From Bettongia penicillata ogilbyi (lineage: Eukaryota > Chordata > Mammalia > Diprotodontia > Potoroidae): a stretch of 64,000 bases of DNA. The stretch lies in NCBI GenBank assembly GCA_023548195.1, contig JAJHZJ010000008.1, forward strand, positions 399,999-463,998, read 5' to 3'. The translations under genes were made by a program, and so were the position numbers. The notes beneath the pieces were generated by a model. That model had not been told where the DNA came from and did no database searches. It saw only the letters and a list, made by a program, of their open reading frames with translations. Each line of letters opens with the position of its first letter. Position 1 is the stretch's first letter. This document shows positions 1 to 11,421 of this stretch, in pieces.

Positions 1-90
1 AGTCTACCCACCTCATTTTATAGGTGATGAAACTGAGGTTCAAAGACGATAAAAGATTTATCCAAAGTCACATAGATTATATGTTTTTAT
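1..90 (-). repeat. MIR/CORE-SINE fragment
   Basis: The segment reads like the reverse complement of the MIR core: 'ctcattttataggtgatgaaactgagg' in pieces, followed by a decayed 'aagtcacatag'. It is cut by the window edge. The next 60 bases (from 'gttggaagggacctcag') look like a second decayed piece of the same superfamily. Boundaries are approximate. Confidence 0.6.
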
Positions 91-183
91 AGAGTTGGAA
101 GGGACCTCAGTGGTAATGTAGGTCAACTTCCCCAATTTGCAACAGAAGAAAATGAAGTTAAAGAAGTTTAAAGGATTAGAGGC

Positions 184-450
184 AGCTAGGTGACTCAGTA
201 AAGAGTATTCCACTTGGAGTCAAGGAAGACAAGTCAAATCCTGCCTCAGACACTATATGCCGTGTAATCAATTATATGCCGTGTAAGACAAGATGCTTAA
301 GTTCTGTGTGCCCCAATTTCTCCATTTGCAGAGTGAAGTTAATAAGATCAACTGTCTCCCACAGTTTTAGTAAGGGTTAATGATATAGCATATGTCAAGT
401 ACTTTGTGAATCTTAAAGCATTATATAAATGCTAGTTATCATTCTCATTA
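184..450 (+). repeat. tRNA-derived CORE-SINE (MIR/MAR1-like)
   Basis: Starts with the tRNA-like head 'ggcagctaggtgactcag', continues through 'gagtcaaggaagacaagtcaaatcctgcctcagacac', and ends with the typical 3' part 'tactttgtgaatcttaaagcattatataaatgctag'. A short internal duplication of 'attatatgccgtgtaa' is visible near 262-285. Family assignment is from recognition. Confidence 0.75.
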
Positions 451-836
451 ATCTACATAGTTTATTATTATTTGTCTAAGGTCACACAGGTAAGTAAGCA
501 TCATTTAGTGGATTTTAATTCACTTTTATGCCATGGTGCCTTGATAGATCTTGCATAAAAGTGATCCAAATAACAGTACTGTATTGTATAATGGAGGTAG
601 TGACTGCTTGGGATAGAAAGAATCTGGAGGCAGGGAATAAGGCACAATTCCAAGGCTAGTGCTCTGAGTACCAGGGATTACTCAAAGGACTATGGCTGCC
701 TCAGAACAGGGAAATTAGGAACTTTCACAGTACAAGAAGGGCTCAGAATGGGAGAGTGTTGGGGAATAAGGGTAGGTGTTTTTATGTTGGATGCAAACTC
801 CAGGATGGTCTATTGTAGCAGGGTGAGCTAACCTAG

Positions 837-1084
837 GCAACTAGGGGGTGCAGTGGGTAGAGCAATGACCCTGGAGTCAGCAAGACTTGAATTCAAATAT
901 GACCTAAGATATTTACTAGTTGTCTGAATTTGGTAAGTCTGTTAACCCATTTGTCTCATTTTCCTTATCTGTAAAATGGAGATGATCATAATAGCATATG
1001 CCTCATGGGGCTGTTGTGAGGATCTATAAGCACCCAGAGACTTGAACATGGCAGGTGCTTAATCGCTGCTTCTTTCCTCCCTCA
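837..1084 (+). repeat. tRNA-derived CORE-SINE
   Basis: Head 'gcaactagggggtgcagtgggtagagca' followed by 'ctggagtcagcaagacttgaattcaaat' and 'cttatctgtaaaatggagatgat'. This is the same lineage as the SINE at 184-450 but more diverged. Confidence 0.75.
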
Positions 1085-1254
1085 GAAGTAGTGGGTTCCC
1101 CATCAGTGAAGATTTTAAACTAAGTTTGCATGATATTTGTTAAGGCCTTTGGAGAAGAGAATTTTTTTAATCAAATACATATTGGACTAGATTGCCTGTG
1201 AGGCCCCTTTCAACTCTTGTATTCCATGATTTGAATTTCTCTTATTTTGAGCAT

Positions 1255-1435
1255 TGAAGGAGACCCGGCTCAAGAGTCAGGGAACCTGGGTTCAAATTCT
1301 GCTCTGATGCTTACTACCTAATGTGACTTTGGGCAAGTCATTTAACCTCATAGTTCCTTATCTGTAAAATGAGGGGGTGGACTCGAAAACCTCTGAGGTC
1401 CCGTATAACTTAGTTCTATAATTCTATAATTTGGT
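1255..1435 (+). repeat. tRNA-derived CORE-SINE, 'ctctgaggtccc' variant
   Basis: Recognised by 'caagagtcagggaacctgggttcaaattctgctc', 'gggcaagtcatttaacctc' and the variant 3' end 'ggactcgaaaacctctgaggtcccgtataac'. Mammal-wide MIR type. Confidence 0.7.
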
Positions 1436-1684
1436 TTTATTGTGATTTCCTTTACACTGTAGTTTAATAGCACGGACCCTAAGGGTAGTGTTAGGTCATA
1501 ATCAAGATCCAAAATCATGTATATCGTCAGTGGCAGGTCAATATTAGAGCATTAAATGAGACATATACAATTGAAATAACTTTTTCATATATACTCATTC
1601 TACAGGAAAATAATTATGTTCAGGTTATCTTGACTTGAATTTCTTCAGTTTTAAAGAATATCATTTTTATGATATTAATAAGAA

Positions 1685-1850
1685 AAGAGTATAGATCCTG
1701 TAGTTAAGAAAACTTGAGGTTAAGTCCTGTCTCTGTCACATTCTAACGGAGTCATCCTGGTCAAGTAACTCAATCTCTGAATGTCTTAAGCAACTCTCTA
1801 AAATAATAATTTTCAGAATAATTATTTATCCCTATTAGGTGGATGAAGTT
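1685..1850 (+). repeat. Decayed CORE-SINE
   Basis: Weaker match to the SINE core ('gttaagtcctgtctctgtcac', 'gtcaagtaactcaatctctgaatg'), with a 3' part like the copies at 15600 and 58222 ('aagcaactctctaaaa'). The 600 bases that follow (1851-2450) hold nothing I recognise. Confidence 0.5.
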
Positions 1851-2449
1851 TCTAAACTAGAAGTTTTCTATCTGAGGGGTCAAACTTGCAGCCAAAGGAA
1901 AATTCCCAAGTGTGACTGAAGCAGATTAAAATTTAATTGGAAAATATTTAATAAAATAAATAAAAATACAATGAAACATAAAGTTAATTTGTGGTTTTTC
2001 TAGGTTAACATGCAGTTCACAGGGATCCATTTCTGTTTACGAGAGAAAAGAAGCACTTTCTGGGACAGGAGTAAGGCAGCATGCTTGCAGTCTTGTTGGA
2101 GTCTGGGACTTGGACATTTCCCTTCCCTTTTTCTCTGACTTGGAGAAGAAAATCCCTTCCAAAGAAGGAGATGGACAAGTGGCTAAGGTCAAATGAACCC
2201 AAGCGGCTAAGGTCAGATGAGCCCAGTCACAAGAAGAGATCAGGGTATCTCAGACTGACAACCTGCTCAATAGCATAGCACTTCACCATGACCAAGACTG
2301 CAGAAAGTGCTTCTTTTCCCTCTTTTCTTGAATGTCATAAAAAGAAGCAATAATTTGCTTTCTTTCAACTCTGAAACTCCAATGGAAAAACTACTCAGGT
2401 AAATATCAAAAATCTAGCCTTTTCTCTTCCCACTGCTCTGCTACTTTTT

Positions 2450-2715
2450 ACACGGATGTATGATAGTTATATCTATATTTATTATGTCTATCTATCTATA
2501 TACATATATACATATATTTCTATCTCTACATGATATATTGCATACCCTATATTATACCAAATATTATAATACATAATTATGTCATATTATATACATTCTA
2601 TAATATTATAGAACATGATACATAAGGATAAATAGCATATATTATCCAACAGTATATAACATAACACTTAGTATTATATGATGTAGTATTATAATATACA
2701 ATATGTTATATGTAT
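2450..2715. repeat. AT-rich simple-sequence tract
   Basis: Degenerate TATC, TACATA and TATA runs form a low-complexity block of about 265 bases. No gene or element is recognisable in it. Confidence 0.8.
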
Positions 2716-2724
2716 GACCAGAAA

Positions 2725-3062
2725 CAGCTATGAAAGCCCCTCTCCCAGTCTGACTTTTTTTTTTAAAGGACTATCCTTTGGCTCACTTCTTTAAACAGCT
2801 CTAACTACTGAATGAACCCTGACTCAGTCAAAGTGAGAACTTGGAAAGACCTTAGCTTAAAAAGGCCAACGTCTACCACTGCATCCTGGGCTATTACCAG
2901 TTTCCTGATCTATATCAGGCCACTAGACCCAGATGACTTTAGAGGAGAAAGTGAGGCTTGTGACTTTGCCCAGCCCTCCCTCACTGTAATCCTATTCATT
3001 TGCAATTCATGGCATTACCTTTCAGATGACATGGTCCTCTTCAAGAATGAAGGACAAACTAC
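2725..3062 (+). repeat. Marsupial SINE of MAR1/WSINE type, RTE-type tail
   Basis: The body contains 'cagtcaaagtgagaacttgg', 'aaaaaggccaa', 'gcatcctgggctat' and 'ccagatgactttagagg', and ends in the tail 'gacatggtcctcttcaagaatgaaggacaaac'. The tail is the same one seen at the 3' end of the RTE-derived unit at 4478, so this SINE probably borrows RTE machinery. The upstream 'cagaaacagctatgaaagcccctc' and T-run are shared with the copy at 3325. The family name is recalled, not verified. Confidence 0.75.
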
Positions 3063-3690
3063 AGCCTATGTGTTGTCCAGTCTGGCCAATGTGGACCCAA
3101 TTGGCCATTTCCAGTTGGGCAAATCAACAACTCTCTTCTCCTCCCTTCCCCCTCTCCTTTCGTCTCCTCTCCTGTTCTTTCTCTCCCCTCTCCTTGCCTC
3201 CCCTGATATCTTGGGGCTTACTGCTTAGATTTCTTTCTTAAAGACCATGCCTAAAACCCAGTTCACTCACTCTAGCTCTCATTGCCAACAATAAGAACCA
3301 CTTATTGATTATTATTTGGGCTCTGATGGCTCAGAAACAACCCTGAGGGTCTCCCCCTTCAAATTTGATTTTTTTTTAATGAAAAGGGCTATCATTTGGT
3401 TCACTTCTTAAGCACCCCCAGTCATTGAATGGTCTCTGCCTCAGTCAAAGTGAGAACTTAGAAAGACCTTACCTTAAAAAGGTCAAGGTCTCCCTCTGCA
3501 TCCTGGGCCATTTTCAGTCATCCTGATCTCTGTCTGACCACTGGACCCAGATGGCTCTGGAGGAGAAAGTGAGGTTGATGACTTTTCAAAGCCTCCCTTA
3601 CTGTAATCCAATTCACTTGCAAGTCATGATATCCACCTTCCTGATGTCATGTTCCTCCTTGAGAATGAAGGACAAACCAAAACCACATCC
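3063..3690 (+). repeat. Second, longer unit of the same RTE-tailed family
   Basis: The last 325 bases (3365-3690) repeat the SINE body and tail of the preceding copy. Upstream is a pyrimidine-rich stretch and 'aaacccagttcactcactc'. Both are also recognisable, inverted, in 5010-5265. The two units are therefore pieces of a longer retroelement rather than a simple SINE. The tail is followed by 'gacaaaccaaaacc'. Confidence 0.65.
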
Positions 3691-4244
3691 ATGATGTGTA
3701 CACACAGATTTGTCCTAGAATCCAGACTTGAAAATATCAAATATCTGTCACTTTCTCTGAAATGCTTGCTCTCCCTTTTGCATCACTACAAGTTCTCACC
3801 ATAGCTGCTGCTTCTCCTCTGCTTGCTGCTTTCTCGTTGATCTTTGGCTACTTAACATAACTTAATCAGAAAAGATAGATCAATCTATGAATCCTACTGC
3901 CTCTTCTTTACCCAATCTCAGGTTTGTTAAAATTCTGGAGTATCTAGGAGTCATATGCTCCTATAATTTCTGTCAAATCCAGCAGGTGTCCCTCTCTTGT
4001 ATACCGATCTCGATGGTAGCACTTAGACAGCATTGGATGAATGTGAAATGTCTATATCACACTTCCTTTGTATTGTTTTCTGGTCAAATACTATAGCTTT
4101 AGTTACTGAAGTCCATGAAAAGGGAAAGTATTACTTGAACTCCTGGGTGGCAAAAAACTTTGATGTACAGGCAATTGTTCCTTCAACTCCTGATGCTATT
4201 GTGAGATCATCACCATCATCACCATCACTTTTGCATTTTCACCT
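3691..4244. other. No gene or repeat recognised
   Basis: AT-rich unique-looking sequence with a short (CAT/CAC) trinucleotide patch near 4206-4230. The open frames here are short and show no protein family signature. Confidence 0.6.
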
Positions 4245-4470
4245 TTGCCATTGTTATTGTTTGTCCTTTGTTCCCAAAAAAGTCTATGACATCAAGATGA
4301 TGACATGACTTGCATTTGACTTTGTTTTGAGTGAGGGAGGTCACTAGCAAGGTGCAAGGTCACCAACCTCACTTTCTCCTCCAGAGCCATCTGGGTCCAG
4401 TGGCCAGAAATCCTGGCTATTTTAGATTAAGGTCTTATCAGATTGTCTCTTTGAGTGAGATACTGGCTGT
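4245..4470 (-). repeat. MAR1/WSINE-type SINE, inverted copy
   Basis: Reverse-complement tail 'tttgtcctttgttcccaaaaaagtc', then 'gatgatgacatgacttgcatttgac', 'gagtgagggagg' and 'tcctccagagccatctgggtccagtggcc'. The 5' end reads 'ctttgagtgagat' at the right edge. Confidence 0.8.
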
Positions 4471-4477
4471 CATCCTT

Positions 4478-5265
4478 CACTCTTGAAGAGGACCAAAATG
4501 ACATCACTATGATAAAGTCAAGTTTCATTGTGTCGACTGTGACTGATCAGACCAATACAAACTTGGAGTGCTCTACCACAGACTGGACACAGGTAGTCCA
4601 TGTGAACATTTGGGGTGGAAACTCCAAATTTGTGCATCCTAAGTTTTCTTTGTGCTGTTTCAATTCTCATATTGCTCATAGAGCACAGCACCTTTTGTGA
4701 TGTGGGCACACCATGCTGAATAGTGCTGTGCCAGAGTCTCCCATGTCGCATAATCAAATTCAGAGTTCTTGAGGGTGTCCTTGTATCACTTCTGACCACC
4801 TTATGATCGCCTGCTCCATGTGAGTTCTCCTTAAAACAGTCTTTTTGGCAAGCATTCACTTTGAATGGGAACAAAGTGGACAGCCTATCAGAGATGCACT
4901 CTTTGAAGCAATCATTCAATGCACAGGCTTCTTTAAGTAGTTACTCAAAGGATGGCCTCTTTAATTTAAAAAAAAAATCAAATTGGGAGAGGAAGACCCT
5001 CAAGGTTCCTGGGTAAAAGAGAAACAGTTACTATTCAATATTGACATTCACTCTGTACTAGGAGGGTGGAGACCTATTGTCCAATCTATGAGCTCCAGAG
5101 TGAATTGGGCGTAAAACTTGATCTTTGAGCAAGAAATCTGGCCAGTAAACCCAAAGGAAAAGAGGCAAGTTTTGGCTATGGGAAGTGCACCTTCTGCTGG
5201 GCAGAGCACCCCAGGCAAGTACAGAGAGGAGAGGAGAAGAGAGAAGAGGAGATGACCTGCTACTC
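4478..5265 (-). mobile_element. Non-LTR element of RTE type, long form of the SINE-like unit
   Basis: At its left (3') end this unit has the same tail as the neighbouring SINEs ('cttcactcttgaagaggacc' inverted). At its right (5') part it shares the poly-T, 'gaccctcaaggttcctgg' and pyrimidine-rich segments seen at 3063-3400. Between them lie about 370 bases absent from the SINE copies. These carry a decayed RTE-like C-terminal coding remnant. The likely reading is that the short SINE is a derivative of such an element, or that both took their ends from the same LINE. Boundaries are approximate. Confidence 0.55.
4518..4919 (-). pseudogene. RTE-type LINE polymerase, C-terminal remnant
   Basis: A 133-codon open frame. 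Near its C-terminus it has Cys-Pro-Val-Cys-Gly-Arg followed by Ile-Gly-Leu-Ile-Ser-His, which resembles the C-terminal zinc-finger-like motif (CxxCGR...GL.SH) of RTE-like retrotransposon polymerases. The region between is not clearly conserved, and no catalytic reverse transcriptase motif is present. It is a fragment with no expected function. The motif resemblance is by recognition only. Confidence 0.45.
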
Positions 5266-5269
5266 ACTC

Positions 5270-5535
5270 ACAGGTTATGTTGTCCTTTGCTCTCTAAGAG
5301 GACCATGACATCAGAGATGATGACATGACTTGCACTTGACTTTATTTTGAGTGAGGGAGGGCTATGCAAGGTCACCACCCTCACTTCTCCTCCAGAGCCA
5401 TCTGGGTTAAGTAGCCAGATATTCATCAGGGCTGGAGATGGTCCAGGATGCAGTGGGAGACCCTGGCCATTTTAGAATAAGGTCTTACCAGATTCTCACT
5501 TTGAGTGAGATATACCCATTGAATGAATAGACCTC
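5270..5535 (-). repeat. MAR1/WSINE-type SINE, inverted copy
   Basis: Contains inverted 'ttgtcctttgctctctaagaggaccatgacatcag', 'gagtgagggagggctatgcaaggtcacc', 'ccagatattcatcag' and 'cactttgagtgagatatacccattgaatgaat'. Nearly full length for this family. Confidence 0.8.
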
Positions 5536-6900
5536 TTTGCAATACCTTTTTATCAAGACCTCAGCTTTTCTAGGGTCCAATTTGTAATTATGGATGCAAT
5601 CAACACTACTTTGATAATTGTTCACCATATTACAATGATCAGGTTGGGATTTCTCACTATGCTTTGTATTTTGTTCATGTTTTAAAGATTAAAAATATTA
5701 AAACACCTGACAGTAAGTTTTCTGTTCATTGGAAACTCAGGGAATTTCTACATTGGAAGACAAATAGTATTCATTCAATTTAATAATTGCTAATATATAT
5801 ATATTTTTTTTTCTCACAATTTCTTTATAACTCTGGCCAACTAAATCCATTATGACTCTCTTCAATCATATTTATACATTATGTGGCCATATTAAAAACC
5901 AGTTTTCGCATTCTTTCTTTATCTGTGCAGTGCAGATGCTATTATTTTTTTCTTCCCATTCAGTCATTCTTGCACAATCAGCAATTTCCCCATTCAGACA
6001 TACATTATGTTGGTTAAAAAGAAAAAAAAATACCTAGAGTCAGGATTAGGTAAATTAGCAACATTCACAAAAGATTCCTTCCTGTCTAATGTGTGATTCA
6101 TGTTATTTCATTGGAGATGATTTCTCCTCTCATTCTGGCATGCCACAGTACTCCCACCCAAGCCTGGGGAAGCTCTGGATCCAAGGGAACTCTTCATTCT
6201 ATTTCCACTTCCTTTTAGCTATAGGTCACCACAGTTCTATAGCTGTTAAGAAAGTTGAGTTTTCTGAAGTTTGTTTTTAATTCCTCATTATTTCCTAAAG
6301 GAATCAGCTATCAGTAGATGAATAGAAATATTTGTCTTGATGATTTGACCTATGGCTGTCAAACTCTAAGAGATCACATTAGGATCTGGTCAGGAAGGAC
6401 ATACTGAAGTAGGGGGAATTAAGTCAAGCCCTGGATGACTTCATGGACTTGGAACAATACAAACAAAAATTACGAGAAACCAAAGATGAAATAGTGAGTC
6501 TGTTATATTAAGCCTACTGTTAAGAAAATGATATCTCTTAAGAAGTGCTAATTGATGATTAACCTATATAAAAAACATAAGAGGACATGGTATTACAGTA
6601 CAGGGGCCTAAAATTTTATCCATTACCTTCCTTATAATAATTAGTCTTTTCCTCAGCCAGCAAGCATTATAATTGAGTCAACTGAACCCTTCTTCATGTT
6701 TCTAGCTGCTACTGTCATCACCTTTTTTTATGAAACTGATTTTTACTTTTAAATTGACTTAAAGACTTAAATTTGACTTAAAGAAGCATTCTTTTCTGTC
6801 ACAAGTCCATCAGCTGACCCTGTAGGCCTTCCTTTTTCATCCCCAGGCAACATATTTTGATCTAAACTTTCTTTATCCCTGTCCTTGTGCTTTATGATTC
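5536..6900. other. Unique AT-rich sequence, nothing recognised
   Basis: There are no repeat hallmarks beyond short A/T runs, and no open frame with family signatures. Possible intronic or intergenic DNA. Confidence 0.6.
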
Positions 6901-6904
6901 TCCT

Positions 6905-7155
6905 TGATATTGTCAGTGTTGTTCAGTCATTTTCAGTCACATCTGACTCTTCGTGACCCCATTTGGGGTTTTCTTGGTAAAGTTACTGGAGGGGTTTGTC
7001 ATTTCCAGTTCATTTTATGGATGAGGAAGCTGAGGCATGCAGGGTAATAGTTGACTTGCCCAGGGTCACACAGCTAGTAAGTGTCTAATAACATATTTGA
7101 GCTTAAGAAGACGAGTCATCCTGACTAACCTGGGCACTCTATCTATTTAGCTTCC
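6905..7155 (-). repeat. CORE-SINE with BovB-like tail
   Basis: Inverted 'cagtcacatctgactcttcgtgaccccatttggggttttcttgg', then 'ctggaggggtttgtcatttcc', is strikingly like the BovB/RTE-derived tail of ruminant Bov-tA SINEs. It is joined to a CORE-SINE body ('gatgaggaagctgaggca', 'cagggtcacacagctagtaagtgtc'). Related copies lie at 17405, 24850 and 61490 on the plus strand. Confidence 0.8.
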
Positions 7156-7404
7156 AAATGCCCAGGAAAGACCTATAATACAAGCCCTATATGCTCTACT
7201 GTCTAGGTACCTGACTTGAGGGATTTAGAGAGACTTATTAACATGTTGACTGCAAAATACTGGGCTTTTAACCATAACAACTCTTTCCTCAGTCATAGAG
7301 GGTGGTTGTGATCTATGCGGGTAAAGCATATTGATGAAATTCCTTCATGAGGATCCCTATAACCTGTATAAAGTTTGTACATAGATTTAGCAGATAATTT
7401 TCAG

Positions 7405-7660
7405 AAGATAATAATTAACATTTATACAGAATTCTAAGTTTTACAATCACTTCACATCTATTGTCTCATTTGATGCTCATACAGCCATGTGAAGTAGGTA
7501 CTGTTATTATCCTCATTTTTACATATATGGAAATCAAGATATATGGAGATTCAGTGACTTTATCCAACATCATAGAGCTTGTAAGTGTCTGAGGTAGGTT
7601 GTGAATAGAGATTTTCTTAATTCCAATGCTCTCTCCATTGTACCATCTAGATGTCTTAAG
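7405..7660 (-). repeat. CORE-SINE (MIR-like)
   Basis: Inverted order 'ctattgtctcatttgatgctcatacagcc', 'ggtactgttattatcctcattttt', 'cttgtaagtgtctgagg', ending at the tRNA-like head 'ctctctccattgtaccatctagatg'. Same lineage as the SINE at 184 on the opposite strand. Confidence 0.75.
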
Positions 7661-8994
7661 ATAAGAAGGTAAAATATATTTCATAATCTAATTTGTTGGT
7701 GTTGAGGCAAACTTTCAGACTCATGTCTATAAGACATGAATGGAGGCAAATAATTGCCTGACTATTTAAATTGATTTGTCATAGGGAATTCTGGGCCATG
7801 GCTTTTAAATGATTGAGTTTTTTTTGTTTCCTGCAGTCCATGAAATTAAATTGTGGTTTTTCCTCCCACAAGAAAGTTTTAATAGACATGAAAGACCTTT
7901 GACTTCATTTTTTTCCCGAGTGACAGTATTACCAATCTATTTGCCTTTCTGAGTTCAACCCATTGAAGAAATATGTCATGTCGAGTAAGGAAACTGACTC
8001 AAAAAATTTTCGCTTTCATTTTATCTTAAGTGCATTGATATACTTGAACTTAATGGTTTTAATTCATTTCCTTCATAATAAAATATTTTATTTCTACTAT
8101 ATTAAAAAATGAAGGCAAATTATTTATTTTCCTCAACTACATTCTACATCTGCTGCTTCCAATTTTCTCACTCATTTGGTCAGGTCCTCAAGAATGAAAC
8201 TGACATTGTCCTGATATCCTATAGTGATGTGATGTTTAACCAGTGAAGTTCATAGCCTGGAACATGATTGGATCAGGCCTGGGTATTTAAACAGTTGATA
8301 GATGCCCAAGATAAATTTTGATTCAGCGATTATATCTTCTCACCTTATGCTCTGAGGAAGTAGGGAGTTGATCAAGGCATTATTGAGCACTATGAGTGAG
8401 ATTTCATATGACTGGTCATTTGACCCTTTTAAAAACAAACCTTTGTGCATATTTTAGCATAACTACTGTGCTTTTCAGAATAACTTAGATTTAAAAATTT
8501 TATGTACTGTGTAGTATTTGAAAATGCAATATCTTTGTACCTGTCTCCAGAAATTTCATTGTCAGCATTCTATAATATGTTCAGTAAATAGATAAAGGTT
8601 TTTTTATATAAAGCAGATGGAACTGGCTTCATTTTTTCCATTCTGATAGATACTTTTATATGTGCTATTTTTAAAATTATCACCCTTCCACAAACATTCA
8701 CAAATTGAATAGCATGTATATGTACATACGTGTAAGTATGTATGTACACACACATTTTGTATTGATAGTAGCTGGGATTTTAATTGATGAAAGGAACTCT
8801 ATAAATGCAATTGTGTGAGTACTCACACACCCACATGCCCATATATATTTGAAGTGTATATATTTTCAATACTGTCTATGACTTCAAAGACCTTAAAATT
8901 CCATTGGGGAAGCAAGTCCTAATATGTCAAGAATGTAAAAGTCATATAAGAAAAGACTAGTTCTTAGTATTTTTAATATCTGAATCTTTGTTAA
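7661..8994. other. Unique AT-rich sequence, nothing recognised
   Basis: No gene-like frame. Short CA/TA runs near 8715-8760 and 8815-8880 are the only repeats. Confidence 0.6.
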
Positions 8995-9190
8995 AAATTC
9001 ATCCCACACATACATATACATTCATTCACAGAGACAAATTAAAATGTAAGCATATCTGTATCTCTCCACACACATACATATACACATGCACACACATATG
9101 TATATGTGTATAATGCATATACATACATACATATGTATATTCATCTATACATATATACAAAATACACAGAGATAAAAAGTATATGCATTT
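8995..9190. repeat. CA/TA-rich simple repeat
   Basis: Degenerate (CACATA)n and (TACA)n runs with interruptions. Low complexity only. Confidence 0.8.
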
Positions 9191-9204
9191 CTAATTATTT
9201 TAAA

Positions 9205-9325
9205 CCTTCTAGTATCTATGGTTCTGTCACTGTGAGGACATCCTTAGCTAATGCTCATCATAGCTCTTACATATCTTAGAAGACAATTTCAAAATTTCTT
9301 TGGTTATAAAACAGACTATCGAATG
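9205..9325 (+). repeat. Duplicated segment, uninterrupted copy
   Basis: 'tagtatctatggttctgtcactgtgaggac' through 'gacaatttcaaaatttctttgg' is clearly homologous to 11362-11421 joined to 14331-14375. Those two pieces are separated by the HAL1 insertion. This copy represents the pre-insertion arrangement. Whether it is a local duplication or an unnamed dispersed repeat cannot be told here. Confidence 0.7.
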
Positions 9326-9534
9326 GTCAACATTCTGATAACAAATCTTTCAAAATGTAGCTAGGTTAATTCTTGGATGCTTTCTAATCTACCATCATAT
9401 TCATACTTGAAGATTTTCTATCTTGGTAGGACTCACCAGAATTTGAACTTCTTTTGGATTGCATTCAAGAATGCAACATATTGAGTCCACAGCATGAGTC
9501 ACCTGAATTAGCTGTTTTAGGAAGCATAGATCCA

Positions 9535-9870
9535 TATGAAAATACTTTATATAATTCATAATTTTCAAATATTCAAGCCACTGCTCCCCTCATATGTAAT
9601 CCTGCCTAACACTAGAAATGAGTTGCAAGCCTTCTTGGCTGGTGTAAGCTGGAATCAGCTCAAAATATCTTGGGAAATATGCAGTTCAATTTTCAGGGTG
9701 AATATTTGTACCTTGGAAATCAGCATACTCTATAAATCAGGGCTTGATTTATTGTTTCGTTGATTGTCTAGACATAAGAAAGTGATGTAAAAAATGTCAA
9801 TATAGCAGATTAAACTTAAAAGTGTATCAGTTTTACACATTTTCCACCCAAAGATCTGATTGTTAAAGAT
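9535..9870 (+). repeat. Unnamed dispersed repeat, copy 1
   Basis: The stretch 'cttgatttattgtttcgttgattgtctagacataagaaagtgatg' matches 44125-44180 with scattered differences, and similarity continues into 'gattaaacttaa'. I do not know the family. Boundaries are rough. Confidence 0.5.
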
Positions 9871-10264
9871 TTATCAATGTACCCCTGCTTCCTGGATCTA
9901 TTGAGCTTTTAACTTCCCTTCCCACAAAAGACTGGCATTTCAGGCCATCTGATTGTTCCTTAACAAGGGTATTCAATGGTATTGAATTTACCAGAACAAG
10001 GATATTTTTTGGAATGTTGAGTACTTGATGCATATATGGGTACCTGAGTATGAGTGGGTACATGATGATTCAGGTGAACAATTTCTTTAAATTACTGATG
10101 TTCCCCCTCTTGTAATAAAAGGGGAGTGTTTACTTATAAAATGGCAGAGGGTATTTAAAGACCACTTCATTACTAAAACACTGCTATTTAAGAACAAAGT
10201 CCTCTACCTGTGAGAATTCTGCATAAATGAACAAAGTAAGCTTGCTGTAAGAATCAAGCAATTT

Positions 10265-10390
10265 CTCAACTCAATCAATCAATACTTTTTAAGCCTTTTT
10301 TAATACTTTGTGCCAGGCCCTGTGCTAAATGCTGGGGATACAAAAATAGGTGAAAGATGGTCCCTACCCTTAAGGAACCTAAGTCTCTGT
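10265..10390 (-). repeat. L2 LINE 3' end
   Basis: 'tgtgccaggccctgtgctaaatgctggggatac' and 'cttaaggaacctaagtctctg' are the reverse complement of the usual L2 3' terminus (poor match to 'tccttgagggcaggg' and 'taataaatgc'). Confidence 0.65.
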
Positions 10391-10487
10391 GAGACATGCT
10401 TTTATAGAATATACTAAGTACGAGATTCATCAGTCATCCTTTTATAAGAATAAACCTGTATTGTTACTTATATCATCTAAGACAGGA

Positions 10488-10634
10488 GTGAGCAACCTGT
10501 GGACTCAAGGCCACATATGACCCTCTAAGTCCTTCAAAATGGCCCTTTGACTTCACAAATCTGAATTTGGTCCAAGGGTCACACTTGAGGACCTGGAGGG
10601 CCACATGTGGCCTTGAGGTCCAGGTTCTCCACGC
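10488..10634. mobile_element. Small hAT-like MITE
   Basis: About 45 bases at the left ('aggagtgagcaacctgtgg...ggccacatatgaccctctaag') are repeated inverted at the right ('gagggccacatgtggcc...ccaggttctccacgctg'), leaving only about 45 bases between. Ends of the CAGgxxTGxGCAACC kind and an imperfect 8-base flank (atctaaga / acttaaga) fit a hAT family. It has no coding capacity. Confidence 0.6.
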
Positions 10635-10639
10635 TGACT

Positions 10640-11361
10640 TAAGATATAGCAGTGGTTCTCTTGTGCTCAGTGTTTATGACTATTGACTTGGCTATGAGCC
10701 TGGAGGAGCATTATCAGCTATTCAAACCAAGTTATCTACTGCTACAGGGCCCAACTTATATTATGACATATCCAATGAGAATTAGGTTGTTCAGAGACCT
10801 AAATAACGTACCTCTTTATGCTAAGTACTTCACATTAGTAACTTCACAGGAACGCAGATTACTCTCTATCTCAAATTAGATATAAGAGCATGTCTGGACA
10901 AAACATCTCCTGAGGAATTCACATCATTCAAAATCTGAGGGTATAAGTTATCTGTCCATAAAGGACACTTTTCCAGAGAAGTCAGATTATTTATTATCGT
11001 ATTCATAATATGATATGGCAGATTTATTTTGGGTTAATCTCGGCTCCCCCACCCCAATTTATTTTCAGAACAAATTAATTTGAAAGGCTATTAGGAACAT
11101 TCAGTGATAATATAAGCATAAGTAATTATAGACTTCCATGTCCCATTTTTCTCTTTTATCAAATGGGAATAATGTGTGTATTTGTATGTATGTGTGTGTG
11201 TTCTTTCCCTCATCTCCAGGTTGTCGCAAAAAATAAAGGAATATAAGTCACATGGGTAGTGAATGTTAGCACTAGAAATTATTAGAGATGATCTATATGC
11301 ATAATATATACTTATACTTGCACATACATACAGATAACAAATACATCTCAATATTTTAAAG
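10640..11361. other. Unique sequence, nothing recognised
   Basis: No repeat or protein signature seen apart from short TG runs near 11175-11200. Confidence 0.55.
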
Positions 11362-11421
11362 CTTCAGATATCTATGGCCTTGCAACTGTGGGGACTTTCT
11401 TCTCTAACACTGATCACAGTT

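Noticed and set aside
2812..3228. 138-codon plus-strand frame
   Set aside because: Spans a SINE and a pyrimidine-rich tract. No protein family resemblance.
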